Positions 46,686 through 58,297 of a DNA stretch of 64,000 nt are shown here, one piece after another. Location of the stretch: positions 186,001 to 250,000 of the forward strand of contig NADL03000709.1 in NCBI GenBank assembly GCA_002205965.3. Reading direction: 5' to 3'. Position numbers and translations under genes: made by a program. The number at the start of each line of letters is the position of its first letter. Positions within the stretch are counted from its first letter, which is position 1. Below the pieces are notes generated by a model. It was not told the DNA's origin. It saw only the letters and a list, made by a program, of their open reading frames with translations, and made no database searches. Origin of the DNA: Kappaphycus alvarezii. Taxonomy: Eukaryota; Rhodophyta; Florideophyceae; Gigartinales; Solieriaceae.

Positions 46686-46691
46686 TTTATT
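46686..46691 (-). terminator. Possible polyadenylation signal of the MYB gene
   Basis: AATAAA on the minus strand about 440 nt after the MYB stop, followed by a T-rich stretch. It would imply a 3' UTR covering 46.69-47.13 kb. Other signals are possible; transcript ends are needed. Confidence 0.3.
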
Positions 46692-47130
46692 GAACGGCTC
46701 CTTCTTTCACGAGTATGGCCAATGTGACGCAAACAGTAGACCTCAACGTTTGTGAACAAAATGCTTCACGAAGAATGGTCGCGCAACTAGTACCATCCGC
46801 TGTCTCAGGCGAATCAAAGATTCGACATACTCGTGTAAACGAGACCAGTCCGCTGCTGCCATACGAGGAAAATTCTTGCTCGACTCGTTGGCGCAATAAA
46901 ACTTCAAACAACTATCGGAAATCGACATCTCGAGTGGTCCTAACTCTGAAAGCCTGGTATGAGGCATGTAGGATGACGCGATTCTTCTTCACGTCGTCGA
47001 GGCTAGCACAACGCAGCTGCAGCCTACTCCATACTGACCCTGCACGTCGTTTCCTGAAACAGATAACCGCTTGTCATCCGCACAGGCATCGTACACCTTG
47101 AGCAATTAAACTCTCGCCCCTCCAAATCCA

Positions 47131-48285
47131 TTAGATATCCGCCAGGAGCGAATCATCAAACTGCTCCGTCTTGGAGTGCCCATCCAAAATATCCATATCC
47201 AACTCGTTACTCTCACTAAACATCTCACTCTCCGTCTTGGCAACCTGGCTCGCACCCGTGATCCTCCTCATAAAGTCGTCATAGTCTGCCAAGTTGCCCA
47301 AGCTCGAATTCTTTTTCATCCCACCCTTGACATCGTCCTCGTCCGACACCGGAGAGCAAACACCCTCACTCAAAAGGCCAACCTCTGCATCCTCCATAGG
47401 ACTGGTGCTCACACTCTTCTCAACCTCCTCCCCTCTCTCAGTCACAACCGGCAACGCCGCTGCCGCCGCCGCTGCCGCCGCCGCCGCTTGGGCGCGCCTC
47501 TTCTTAGCCTCCCTCTCCAACCTCATCTGATACTTTTGCGCATGGGTCCTCACCTGCTTTGGGGTCCTTGTAGCCACATATTGGCTAATGGCCACATAAT
47601 TCTTCGGCCCAAACAACTTGACGGCATACAAAAACTGATTATGTTCCATCTCGGTCCAATACCTCGTCTTCCCCGCACGATCATCCTCCTCCCCACCACT
47701 ACCTTTCCCCTCCCCCCACTCCCCTTGCCAATACCCTGACCCTGCCGACGCCGGATCTGCGTCACTGGCGCAAGCGCAGGTCCCCCCCCCGCGACATTCA
47801 AAGCGCCACCACCCATCTCATGCACCATCTGCGGGACCTGCGCAGATCCAAAACACGTAGGCACGACATCCCCCCCTTCCGATCCCCTCCCCAACACCAG
47901 CCACATGCGGCACAGTGCCCGGTACTCCAAGCGCAGCATTCCCCCCCCACCTCCCGCCCCTCCCCCCGTCGCCGCCGCCGCCGCCGCAGCAGCAGCAACC
48001 GCGGATGTGGAGGCATCGGGGCCGCCATGTACATCGCGGCTTGCATGTGTGCGGCGTGGACGCGGGCAAAGTCATTGGGATTGGCGTGTGAATGGGCGGC
48101 GGCGGCGGCGGCGGCGGCGGCTGCCGTGGCGGCGGCAAAGGCGGCTTGGTGAGAGTCGAGGCGCGGAGACGGAGTTGACGGAGTTTGGAGTTGTAGTGGG
48201 CGAGATCGGCGCGGAGTTGGGAAATGCGCTTTTGTTGACGGCCGATGATGGCGTCGTAATTGGAGGGGTTGGCCGTGTCGGTCAT
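47131..48285 (-). CDS. MYB-related (SHAQKYF-type) transcription factor, frame broken at G/C runs
   Basis: The only recognisable host gene. The start (48285) opens MTDTANPSNYDAIIGRQQKR and a helical segment, ISQLRADLAHYNSKLRQLR. Protein-like sequence then continues, but in changing frames: an Ala run with NPNDFARVHAAHMQAAMYM, DASTSAVAAAAAAAA, NAALGVPGTVPHVAGVGEG, DVVPTCFGSAQVPQMVHEMG, and finally a frame through YWTEMEHNQFLYAVKLFGPK. The MYB-like repeat ends QVRTHAQKYQMRLE (THAQKYQ at 47527-47547, the SHAQKYF motif). The C-terminus has an Ala run and an acidic end (DEDDVKGG, NELDMDILDG). It should be a nuclear DNA-binding regulator of about 385 residues. The shifts fall at or near G/C runs, so sequencing or assembly indels are as likely as pseudogenisation. 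Introns are not needed. Confidence 0.8.
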
Positions 48286-48440
48286 GATTTTGTGTTGAGA
48301 GGGGGTTGAGGGGTTTGGGTGAAGAGTGTGGATTGGTGCGGTGATTGGGGGCAGGCAGGGGTAGAGGGAGGGGTGGAGATCGGGGAGGTGATGGAATTAA
48401 AGCGGGGGCGTGGGTGTGGAGTGGATGGAGGGGGCAATAA
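48286..48440 (-). promoter_or_regulatory. Pyrimidine-rich 5' leader of the MYB gene
   Basis: The coding strand upstream of the ATG is about 150 nt of C/T-rich sequence with almost no G, ending CTCAACACAAAATCATG. The A-rich context before the ATG supports this start. Such C-rich leaders are common just upstream of eukaryotic start codons. Confidence 0.45.
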
Positions 48441-48536
48441 TAGACTTGAACGATATCGAGAAGCGGGGCGTTCTCCTCTCGTGTAGGAGGGAAATTGGGC
48501 TGTATGCCGACAGGGAGGCTACCGTTTGGGTGGTCT

Positions 48537-48577
48537 GCGGTACTGTCCTGTACTGTACCGTACTGTACTGTATGCAA
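48537..48577. promoter_or_regulatory. Cluster of ACTGTAC words upstream of the MYB gene
   Basis: Five consecutive TACTGTCC/TACTGTAC-type units about 255-290 bp upstream of the MYB start codon. The same word is frequent elsewhere between 27 and 50 kb, so it may be a repeat rather than a site specific to this gene. Confidence 0.35.
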
Positions 48578-48659
48578 TGGAAAGCTGGGCTTGAAAAAGA
48601 AGCGACAGTTTGGCAAATCCTTGAGAGCGTTTTTCAACTAGAAAATTGGAGGGGATAAT

Positions 48660-51600
48660 TCGGCAACCCAGCGGCTCGACTGTGCTGGGCACAAACCCTC
48701 GACAAATAATAAAAAGGAACAATGCAACCAATGAATGCTTATTTATTTTATTCCGTTGGTCAAATGATTGACGTTTGGTTATTTTAATAGTAACCGTTTT
48801 CATCCTCAAAACCGCTCTCGCTTTGAAAATATTGCTACTAAAAATGAAAATATTATTGTAACACAGAGAGGGTTTTTGTCCTTGTGTCACTCCGTCTGAA
48901 CGTCACGCTCTCCTGTCAACAAAAATACTTTCAACTTTGTTTCCCTCCAGCGCCGCGCCACATTCAAGCACCCCTTTCCTGTGTCTTCGTAAGCGACACT
49001 TGGCTTCCGTTGATGCGCTATCCAGCCTAATCCTTGTAATTCCCGCCGGTGATTGGCTCGAGAGCACAAGGTGATGCCCAAGGTCTGTAGCGACGTCGGT
49101 TGGGACTCGGCGCTGGCAGGAACGTCTTCCGGTGCCTGTTGCCGGAAGATTCTTTCGCGTCACTTGGCCAGTTTTAAATTAGAAATCACCTGGATATTTC
49201 TCTATCCATTCAGCAACCCTCTTTGTTGTACCAAGGCCTTGCTCGATCTCCGTTTCGTCTGGCTGGGCAGACCAGTGCTTGAAGTTTTGCAATCATATTT
49301 CAATTATATGTATTTTTATAAAGCATAAATATACAAATCTATTGGTTGCTACTGTATGTTTTACCAGAGGCAATCGGGAAATTTCCTCAAAGAGGTCTGT
49401 AAATATTGTACATTATTATCATATTTGTACATCTTGGGTACCACATTCCCTTCTACCCTATTACAGTACAGTACTGTGGTTCGGGTGCAATGATCAATAA
49501 AACACCACACAAAGCAATCCTGGCTTATACTCTTTCATTGAAAAAATTATGCTGCTTTTACAAGAGAGTGCATCCGAATTTTTGTACAAGACCTGTAGGG
49601 CAAAAATCAGAAAAACTAAATTAATTCGAGCTCACCAGTTTTTCAGAATTTCCACAGGAGCTGCAGAAACCACCCCTCAAGAAAAACTTGTAACATTTCA
49701 AAAAACTTGGAGCACTGCACTTTGGCGAACTGCATTTCCTTCTATGAGGGGTGGAGTGCACAGTACAGTGTACTGTACAGTGACAATTGTTTTGTTTTCC
49801 ATTCTGCAGTACAGTATTTTACTGTAATTCAAACGGACACTGGCGGATACCGAGCAGTACTGTACAATATGTTGATGCGCCGAGGGGTATTAAAGTACTG
49901 TACAGCTCGGTATCCCTCTTGAGTTGGCCATCCAACTACCACACGATCTCATGGTACCCAGCAGGTACGTACAGCATACTGTACACGCCATCGAGATCAC
50001 CCGCAGTACAATATTAAAATTCAATCGAAACGGAGGGAACTTGCGTTACTCGCCATCCATCCATCCCTGCCATAGCAATTCAAGCTCTAGTACCCCAGTA
50101 GAATACAATACGGTAAGTAACTTTCTCCGAATTTTTTTGTAGGAAAATCGTCCCTGTAAGCCTGCCATTGCTATGTACCGTAGCCCACTTCCGGTCTCGA
50201 TTCAAAGCTCCAACAGGAGAGAAAGGGATGCTATTCAAAAACTACAACGGTGCTACATGTCCTCGCACTTCCCAGGCAAGCGCTGGTACTTGCTGCCGAT
50301 TCAATGATACCCATGTCTGGAAATTGCTAATGGTCGCTAATGTACAGCCTTGCCGAAAGTTCGGAGGAGCAACCAAGCGTGAGAGAAAACATAGATTACA
50401 TGTTCCAGTAAAGTCGCTACATTCGGTAGATACACTTAAACAACAGCGTTGACAAAGTTTGTAATCGCAAGCAGTCGTGAAAGCGCGACATAGGTCATAT
50501 GAATGGAAGGTACAGGAAATCCATTGGTCGTTTCTAGTTTCGGCCTAGCACTATTTTATCTCGTCGAAAAACGCAAAACTTATCTTTTCTCACTCTGTCG
50601 TGATTTATTCTCATCGTACTGTACGGAATTGCACCCTTTTCGACGCGTTCAAGTTCGAGAAACGCGCTTGTCCTCACAATTGTCTAGACCTAACATCAAG
50701 TCGCCACCGCGCTGATATCACATCAACCAATCTTGACCACCATCGATTTCCAGCTGATTCAAAACCACATCGTCAACTAATCTAAAATATCAAACTGTAC
50801 AAATGCATGTTGGTCCGGCAACGACACGAGTTGTGACAAGTTTTGGCTGCAAAGTCAACCAGTACACAAGATATGCAATTGCCAAATCCGTGCGACATTG
50901 TCAAGTAGATTCTGAAAGAGGGGCCAACATTGTCGAAATCCCTTGATCTCGCCTGGAAATGTGTCATCATGCCACTATCATGTCGCTCAATTGGCACTCG
51001 ATCGCGCTATTGCTCTGCACCAAGAGACACAACAGAGGGACATTGAACAGCATCCATTCCAGCAAGCCATGTTCATGGGCATTCACATATTGATAGAGAA
51101 GAGAGGCTATTGGTCCCTTGGGCTTCCCCATTAAAAGCGACAACCACCCTGCGTAGTAGCGTCCTATGTCGGCATATGGCTTTGCATCTATACTGTATTT
51201 TGGGATAGGACCCCACAGAGCGCAAAAAACGGTTGAAAATTTCTCAGCACGTCTCAGGGTGTAGATGCAGCGTAATTTTTCATCAATGCATGAATCATGA
51301 CCGCCCGCTGCAGTCTAACCTAGCAAGTCATTTCGGTAAGAGGTGTCCGACACGGTCGATCAGCGGCGATGTACCAGTTTCGTAAACAGCTATTGTAGAT
51401 TCTATATATTTGAGAACGACCATCACTTGCTAGTATGCTTCATGTGCATCCCTTCTAGGAAAATTGACAGCAAAGGCGCTTTCAATAAGACTCCGTTCGA
51501 AACGGCCTGGGTCCTCATTCTTTAGCGGCGGATTCGGCGCATCAAGGACATGACGGGGCTACCCGGGAACCGTCCTTGATCAGTCAATTACTAAACCAAA

Positions 51601-54470
51601 CCCTGGTAGGGTTTTTCAGTCACGCCGACCTTTTTGTTGGAATGTCCAATAGCAATGTCATACACCACCTACAGTAAGAGGGTTTTATTTTTTGGTCTGC
51701 ATTATGCTAAAAGCAAGCCCTAGCTTGTCGCCCGGGACCATAACAGCTCGATCGATACAATGGAGGCACTCTTGACATCAATTAACGAGTACTTTCACTT
51801 TTATCTCCTGTAATATTGCCTTCTTGTTCAAACTAGAGTCTAGAATCGTTTTTCTTTGATTTGCATGACATGCATACTGTATGGAGCAACAATGTTGCGA
51901 CTATGGTAAATTGGTATCTTTACTTCCAACTGTGTCTCCGATGTACAATGACTGGCCCGACAATTCCGGCGAAGAGCTAACCATCTGCCATTCGCACTAA
52001 CTTTGAAAATATGAAAGGAACGCATGCGCACTCTATGTGTTTGTTTCTAGCAAGTTCATGTACTCGAGCTGTTGTACCGCAGCAGAAAAGCTCGTATTCA
52101 ATTCGAAGCCAGTAGAGCCTATCCAGGTGTGATGAACAAGCCAACTCGTTTGCGGTATTTTTTTTGGCTATTTACGCTATAGCAACTACAGGCATTAAGA
52201 TAACAGAACGCCGTAAGCTACGTATGCATATTTGTAGCCCACGCCTCTTAACCTTTGCATAAATCCAGATCTGTTCATCGCGTGACTGCATTCAGATTTA
52301 CATTGAAAAAGAGGTTTTCTTTTTGCTTAGGACTGAAATAGGAAAATTTCAACGAAAACAGAATAACAAATACCTCAACCGGTTGTTTCGATAGTCGCGT
52401 GAGCAATGCACACGCAAATCTGGGTTATTGTTGAAGCTGTTACAAGCGCTAAAGTTTTTCTATTTTTCCAACCAGGGAATCGGTGTTCTACGCAGTGTGC
52501 AGAGCATCGATTACCTTCGAGGTTGCACACTGCACTTTATAAATAAATCGCTCAATCCAATACAGTTTCTGTTCCAGAAATTATCGATTGTAAAGATATG
52601 GTTTTTAGTCGCAAGATTTATTGCTTCGCCGGGAATTGCTATTGTGCATCCATATTGCAATGTGTCAATTAGAGTGGTTATTCAATTGTAGAGTAGACTC
52701 GCCGATTTAACTTGAAACAAAAGATATGAAAGCTATTCGTTTGAAAAGACCCGTAACAGACGCAACAGAATGAGTAGAGTGCATAGCGAGTTAGGGATAA
52801 ATCTGCGAAACACAACATCTTTGGGGTATTCTATACGCCTGACGACGAATCCTCTTGTAAGGAAAATCACCATACCGACAAGCACAGCATCGGAACTGTA
52901 ATATCATACTGCCCTGCACCTCGTCGGTTGGTGCGGTGCCTGTATGACAGACAACGGCCGGGGCCAGAAACCACATTAACCTACAACAATAAGTCACCCA
53001 GTCATTTGTTTTACCGTGCACTGCTTGGAAAGGACCCAATGGACCCTTGCAAATTACTTTTCGGAGCGATTTCGGTCAACTGAAATCTCATGAATATGTG
53101 CAATCTCCCACCAAGAACTGCCGAAATATAATTTTAGATATCTCATTGATGGCTAGGATACGTTTTGCCAAACAACATTAATTACAGTTCACTTGAATTT
53201 CGAGTGCTCTAAACACAGCGATAACCAAAAGTCTTTGTTGGTTTCTTTTAGTCTCGAGATTCCAACTTTCTAGTGGAACGCAATAAACAGTTTCACTCTT
53301 TCTGCAAATTGGAAGACACGTTTTTTCTTTCTGCAAGAGGCAAAGTGGGGGGTCAAGAGTTCGAAGTGCTGAGAGCTCTAGAGAGGGTTCTGAAAAACAG
53401 TGCTTTGCTGTTTTACGGTATACATGCAAAACAAAAGCCACCCATCTCACGAATATTGCGAGGGGCATGGCACGGCTGAAGGTGGAACCCCTTGAAATTT
53501 ATGCGCGCAGTCCTTTTGCAACGGCATGCGATAGCGCCTGTCATGTCCAATGTAGCATGCCTCCTGGCTGGCTTCGCATCGAACTTGAAAGTGACCCCAC
53601 GACGCATACCCACTACCTTCTTGGTGTAATGACTTTGGGTAAGAGCCATTACTTGTTTTTGCAATGAAGCACCTAAAAGTTCCCCCACCTCACTTAAATC
53701 GCAGAACTTAGGTTTAGCTTCAATCTACTTTGTCACTCCTCACTACTTGAGATTTGCGAAAAAGATCTCATGTAATATTTGATGGCAAATGGGGCGCCAG
53801 TTTTTCTTCAGCTCCGATAGGGTACAATTGATGGCCCAGGTTCAAAAGTGCATTTATGGTTAGGTAAGCTTTGTGATCATTGCAGATCCTGAGGCTCATG
53901 CTGTGCATTTGACAGATTGTTTTTAGAAATGTCGAAAGAATCCTGACATTAGTTTCGTCACAGACTGATGTGTTGTCTGACCCAGAATACGGACTGCAGC
54001 AAACAAACAATACACGGCATCGCTGCTCATCGCAATATCGACGGCGCGGAAATGGAATAACTAAACGGTATTATCGTGCGAAATAACTTTACTTTGCTAC
54101 GCAGGAAAAGCAGTTTCGCACCTCAACTAGTGCTGCAGAGAGGCTTGATGGTTATCAAGATTATTGGCAAATGTCTCATTCATCAGCCGCCCACTAACGA
54201 AAGGTGAAGGTCAGATTTTTCTGGCTTGTCCTCCAATTCCATTTCGACAAGCGTATGGCACAACCTTGCTGTCATAAATGCGTGGGCTTTCTTTAATGTT
54301 TTTGCGACAGCTTATTATAGCGGATTCATTGCATAAGGAGGAAAACTTGGGGTGTTTTACAGATTGAAAGATAGGTTCGCCTATGTTAAATAAATGTTCC
54401 AAAGCGCATCAAATACTTTAATTGGTACAATTGGTCGGAATGGGGGAACTAAGGAACAGAACTAATCCGG
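48660..54470. other. Intergenic region
   Basis: No gene family recognised on either strand; open frames are short and without motifs. Between 49.46 and 50.00 kb the palindromic ACTGTACAGT word and close variants occur at least eight times. The remainder shows no tandem array and no LTR ends that I can see. Confidence 0.5.
49462..49990. repeat. Dense cluster of palindromic ACTGTACAGT words
   Basis: Examples are ACAGTACAGTACTGT (about 49465), ACAGTACAGTGTACTGTACAG (about 49760), CAGTACAGTATTTTACTG (about 49805), AGTACTGTACA (about 49856), AGTACTGTACAG (about 49893) and ATACTGTACA (about 49975). Each is self-complementary; the spacing is irregular. Confidence 0.7.
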
Positions 54471-54486
54471 TTCATGGTCGCTGGAA

Positions 54487-54735
54487 GGCTGGCTTGAGGC
54501 CAGCTAGCAGACAGGCAGCGTTGGACTTGGCAGCGGCCGCAGCGTGCCTTTGCATGAATATCCCATTGCATAAGGTAAATGTAGGGTGAAAGATATGGTC
54601 GGTTTTGGGCCGGAAGATCCTACAGGGTGCCCAGTAATACCTCTTAAATTACCCTAAAAAGCTGGCTCAAGGCCCCCCAGCTGACAGGCTGCGTTGGACA
54701 TTACGGCCGCGGCAGCGTGCCTCTCTGAGTAAGTA
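54487..54735 (+). repeat. Direct repeat, about 80 bp, two diverged copies
   Basis: Copies at about 54487-54560 and 54662-54735 share GCTGGCT, AGGC, CAGC, ACAGGC, GCGTTGGAC, GCGGC and GCAGCGTGCCT blocks. They lie just upstream of the plus-strand LINE fragment and may be part of it. Confidence 0.55.
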
Positions 54736-54753
54736 CCGCACAGACCTTACTAT

Positions 54754-55402
54754 ATACCATACGCGGAGTGCCACAGGCCCATGGACGCTCTAGGAGACCA
54801 TGCAGCAGATTTATGCAACAAAGGTCTCGGATGGACCAACCGTCACACAGCGGTGGTAAAGGTACTTGGCCGAGAGCTGTTCAAGGCAGCAGGAGTCAGC
54901 GTTCAATACGAAGTGAAGTACCTACTTCCGGGACTGAACGCGCGTCCCGCAGACATTCTGGTGTACCCAAGGTCTGATGCAACAAACACCCAGTCCCGTC
55001 TCCCAGTGGCGTATGACGTGACTGTATCATCCCCGTTCCAAGAGAGCTATAAGTCAATGGCAGCACGAGAAGCAAGAGCTGTTGCAAACGCAGCAGGAAA
55101 GCGGAAGAAGCGAGACTTAGCTACGAAAGTGACAGCGATTCCAGGCAATGCCGGGACGATCAAGGCTAGGATGGGATTTTGTACCACTAGCCTTCGACTC
55201 GTTAGGAACACCCTCTTTAGAAACATCCAAGGTTATAGAGACATACGCCGCAGCAGTAGCGTCTCGTAGCGGATGCTCGACTGGAGGAGTGAAGACTCGC
55301 CTGTATCAGAAGCTTAGCTACTCAATCTGGTCAACATGTGCAGTATCCGTAATTTGTCGCGCACCGCAACACGCAGAGCTTAGTCACCCAATTCCAACTT
55401 AA
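54754..55402 (+). pseudogene. R2-like LINE 3' end: zinc knuckle and restriction-like endonuclease
   Basis: C-terminal part of a non-LTR retrotransposon protein. It reads ECHRPMDALGDHAADLC (the Cys/His cluster before the endonuclease; the first Cys is not visible), NRHTAVVKVLGRELFKAAGV, then NARPADILVYP and VAYDVTVSSPFQ, which fit the R/K-PD...D core of the restriction-like endonuclease that nicks the target. Near 55148 the reading shifts one frame and continues as DFVPLAFDSLGTPSLETSK and KTRLYQKLSYSIW to the stop at 55402. Everything upstream (RT) is absent, as in 5'-truncated LINE copies. It ends three bases before the end of the opposite-strand copy. Confidence 0.75.
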
Positions 55403-55404
55403 TT

Positions 55405-56633
55405 TTAAGTACTTTGCAACGTTGCACATTTGGACTGTACATCAGTTATAAAAGATGAAGAATTACCATATGCCTCCATCGCCCTAACGGCCACGTTCCG
55501 CGCGACGTCGGTTAGCACCCAATAAGCGTCCGGGTGCCACCCTCCGAGAGTAGATATAGGAATAGGCACGAGCTTATTTCTCACGAAGGTTGCAATAAAA
55601 TAATCATATCTTCTATACTTCGCAGAGACGGCGACATTGAGCGAGGTGAGGGGATTAAAGGTTTGGGCCCTCCTGTGGCAGGGCGCCAGCGTGTTGACGA
55701 GGGTCACGTCTACGAAGTCTGTATCTCCACTGCTTCCCATCGCCCAGATGTCTGGCCTCGTGCGATGGACCCCGTCCCGCGGTTCGACGGCGGGGTGACG
55801 GGCCGCTTTCTGCAAGTCTTGCGCAAAGAGGGCCACTTGATTATGCCGTCGAGTCCTGTGACCTCCATGTCTGCAGTGGAGGTGATCCCCGAAAGAGTCG
55901 AGGGTTTCGGGGCACTTACGTATTGGGCACGGCACGTCCGAAGGGAACAGCGGGACTTGGCAGAAGTATTGGAACCACACCGCGAATTCGCGGGGGTCAA
56001 TACTCGTGTTGAGGCCGGGGCACGGGGCCCAGTACACCCATTCCTTGGTGCCCGGGAGGGCCATGGAGGCGCGGAATGCCTGCCTTCTTTGATCACCGGG
56101 GGAAATGCTTTCTTGCAGTGCTGCATGGATTGCGTCTTTTAGTTTCTTTTGCGATGGTGTATTGCGTGAGCAAAAGGCACTAAATGGTAGAATCTTTGGC
56201 TTCAAACAGGAAAGTGACCAGCGTCCAAAGCGTCGTTGTAGGTGGCGAGGCTCCTGATGGGAGCGGGCAGAACAGCTTTGCACAACCTGTTAACCGCCGC
56301 GCTGGAGGCGGGGAAAACGGACGCGGCGATGTTTTTGGCGGAAGTGAATCCGATCCCAAGGGAGGGCCTCTTTTCATCCAGTGGTTTCACTGGGAGTTGA
56401 AGTTCACGGAAGACCTCTGAATCCAAGACCCCCCCTGCCAGTGTGCGGACGCAGAGCTCCATCATATCGTCAAACATGGCAGCGCCCTCGGCGGTGGACA
56501 ACGTCGGGACTACGCGCAGTAAGTAGCCGAGTTTGCAGACTCCGAAGCAATTTGCATAAGGTGATTTAAAATATCCTGCTGTGCTCCTCTGCAAATTTAG
56601 CCCTATTAGCCATCGCACACACCAAAGACGCAA
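55405..56633 (-). pseudogene. R2-like LINE 3' part: post-RT region and restriction-like endonuclease
   Basis: The 5' frame (56633-56202) matches the segment after the RT fingers/palm: LGYLLRVVPTLSTAEGAAMF, FDDMMELCVRTLAGGVLD and LGIGFTSAKNIAASVF. After a frameshift at about 56.2 kb, 56283-55405 continues with CPIRKCPETLDSFGDHLHC (Cys/His cluster), GGHRTRRHNQVALFAQ, and RTRPDIWAMGSSGDTDFVDV, an RPD-X13-D endonuclease core like that of R2 elements. The tail (LGGWHPDAYWVLTDVARNV) is open to the stop. The catalytic RT motifs lie upstream and are missing, so this is a 5'-truncated copy. Its sequence differs from the plus-strand neighbour, so two lineages are present. Confidence 0.82.
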
Positions 56634-56639
56634 GCCTCC

Positions 56640-57839
56640 GAGAGCTTACTTGTGTATAAATTCTTCGCTTAGTCTTTTGCTCTACAATTGGAAGTAATGT
56701 TCTGCGAAGTCGATATAGTTCAGTTACAAGTATCACCTAGTTGCACCCACCAGAGCGGTGCTCCTTTTTCTGCACTTTACACCTCTGGGTTCGTTTTGAT
56801 GCGTACCACTATTGAGGGCAGTTTCGGTAATAGCAGACAACTGTCCCCCTTTGATGCAATACTTTGTTTCATCATAGTTCTCTTCATTACTAAATTCTCA
56901 CTCGTGCCGGATTATCTTTGTCCATTGTGCACTTCTGGCTCACCTTTAAGTAGAAAGCCCTAAAACGATGGACAAAATTTTCTTCAAAGCGCTCAAAACG
57001 GCACGGCGATGATCGGAGATAGAGCAGCCGGGGCTAGTTGCAAACACAAAACACTTGTTTCAAATGTTAGCCAAGTTGTATAACTTGCATACTGTGACAC
57101 GAGTGTTGGTCTTCTTCCCACAGTACGCCATGGCAGTATTGCTGTAATGGAATTTAACTGTAAGAGCGCAAAACATCAGCTGCCGAAGTGGCAGAGACCA
57201 GGCCATCCCATGCCGAAAAAATCTGCCTATCTGATAATTCTACCAACAGCAGGATGTAAAGATACTCCTATGAGCAGAATCCAAACAGAAAAGAAAATGC
57301 AGCGATTGAACTCATGCTAAATTGAATATATGCGTAGTGGCCTAACTACGCCGGATACCATGTTACATAGAAACATTTCATCACTTGCATATATTCCACT
57401 AATTACGTTTCTGCCACGATGTTCTTCATAAATTTAACGAATCGCCTGTATACATAAAAGAAGTGTACGGTACATTTATTACCCAAAAACTATTCACTAG
57501 TAACCCGATGTTCCTTCAAACTTCCATGTTTTCAGTCACCTACCTGAATGACCAAAGGGGGGTTGGGCGTTTGGGTTTTTGGTGTTTACTTGAATGGGGC
57601 GTTTGGGTTAGTTTATTGCGAGTTGAACATAGGGTGAAATCCCATTAGCCTGTGCAGTGTGGGCAAAACAAACAAGATGCTACATGATCCGCTTAATCAA
57701 CGAACCATCTCTACCGTGGATCTGAATTCTTCCTAGACCTGCCCTTTGGTCGATGCTTTGTGCTTATTACTCCGTAGTGCCGTCTTCTGTTCAGCCGAAC
57801 AAAATAACTCTTTATACACTAACCCGCGCGGACTACATC
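56640..57839. other. Intergenic region
   Basis: No gene or repeat recognised. The plus frame 56688-56963 (91 codons) has no motif. The last five bases, ACATC (57835-57839), should be the target duplication of the gypsy element that starts at 57840. Confidence 0.5.
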
Positions 57840-58266
57840 TGAAACAGAGAGGGAGGCAGCCGGGGCGCTGCTAAAGAAACAGTAGAGGCGATGGCAATGG
57901 GTTTCAGAAAGTTGGGGGCAAAGGGTGTACGGAGTGTACCCGGATTCTCACAAGAATCCAGATTAGCCCCCCTTTTATAGACAGTACGGTAACTTTACTC
58001 TAGAAATTCTATACTCTGTTAGCTCAGTAGAACTTACTAGAAAGTAGAGGTGTAACTATAGAATTGTACTATCTAGAATATAATTATGTAAATAAAAACG
58101 ATGAAATGGGGCTCCACGTCAAATAAAAACATTGAAGGAAAACCAAATTTCTAAAATCATTCAAGACGATACAGTTTCCCTGTTACACCACTGTGTAATA
58201 GAAAACTGGAATAGCGACAGCGAACAAGTCTCTATTACACAGTGGTGTAACAGAGACATTGTTACA
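57840..58266 (-). repeat. 3' LTR of the gypsy element
   Basis: Begins TGAAACAGAG and ends CATTGTTACA. In element orientation the purine-rich CGGGAGAGGAATAG (58267-58280 on the plus strand) directly precedes it and is the likely polypurine tract. The LTR holds a long perfect inverted repeat. Confidence 0.9.
58180..58253. repeat. 23-bp perfect inverted repeat in the gypsy LTR
   Basis: The arm CTGTTACACCACTGTGTAATAGA (58180-58202) is the exact reverse complement of 58231-58253, with a 28-nt loop. In the other LTR the first arm has one change (ACCAATG). The stem lies near the start of the LTR in element orientation. Confidence 0.9.
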
Positions 58267-58297
58267 CTATTCCTCTCCCGGACTATTGACGTCCTCG

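Noticed and set aside
46715-47101. 128-codon plus-strand ORF beside the MYB gene
   Set aside because: It lies in the likely 3' UTR of the MYB gene, has no motif, and competing frames exist on the other strand.
47176-48309. Long plus-strand frames (47176-47739, 47820-48152, 47905-48309) with Ala, Arg or Pro runs
   Set aside because: They are shadows of the G/C-rich MYB gene on the opposite strand.
47798-48637. 279-codon minus-strand ORF across the MYB N-terminal region
   Set aside because: Only its middle part (Ala run and NPNDFARVHAAHMQ) belongs to the gene. The rest is Pro/Arg-rich out-of-frame reading of the leader and of the later coding part.
54768-54977. Plus-strand Arg/Ser-rich frame overlapping the LINE endonuclease
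   Set aside because: Shadow of the frame beginning at 54754, which carries the Cys/His and RPAD motifs.
55534-56142. 202-codon plus-strand ORF opposite the minus-strand LINE
   Set aside because: The minus strand carries the endonuclease motifs; this frame is its antisense shadow.
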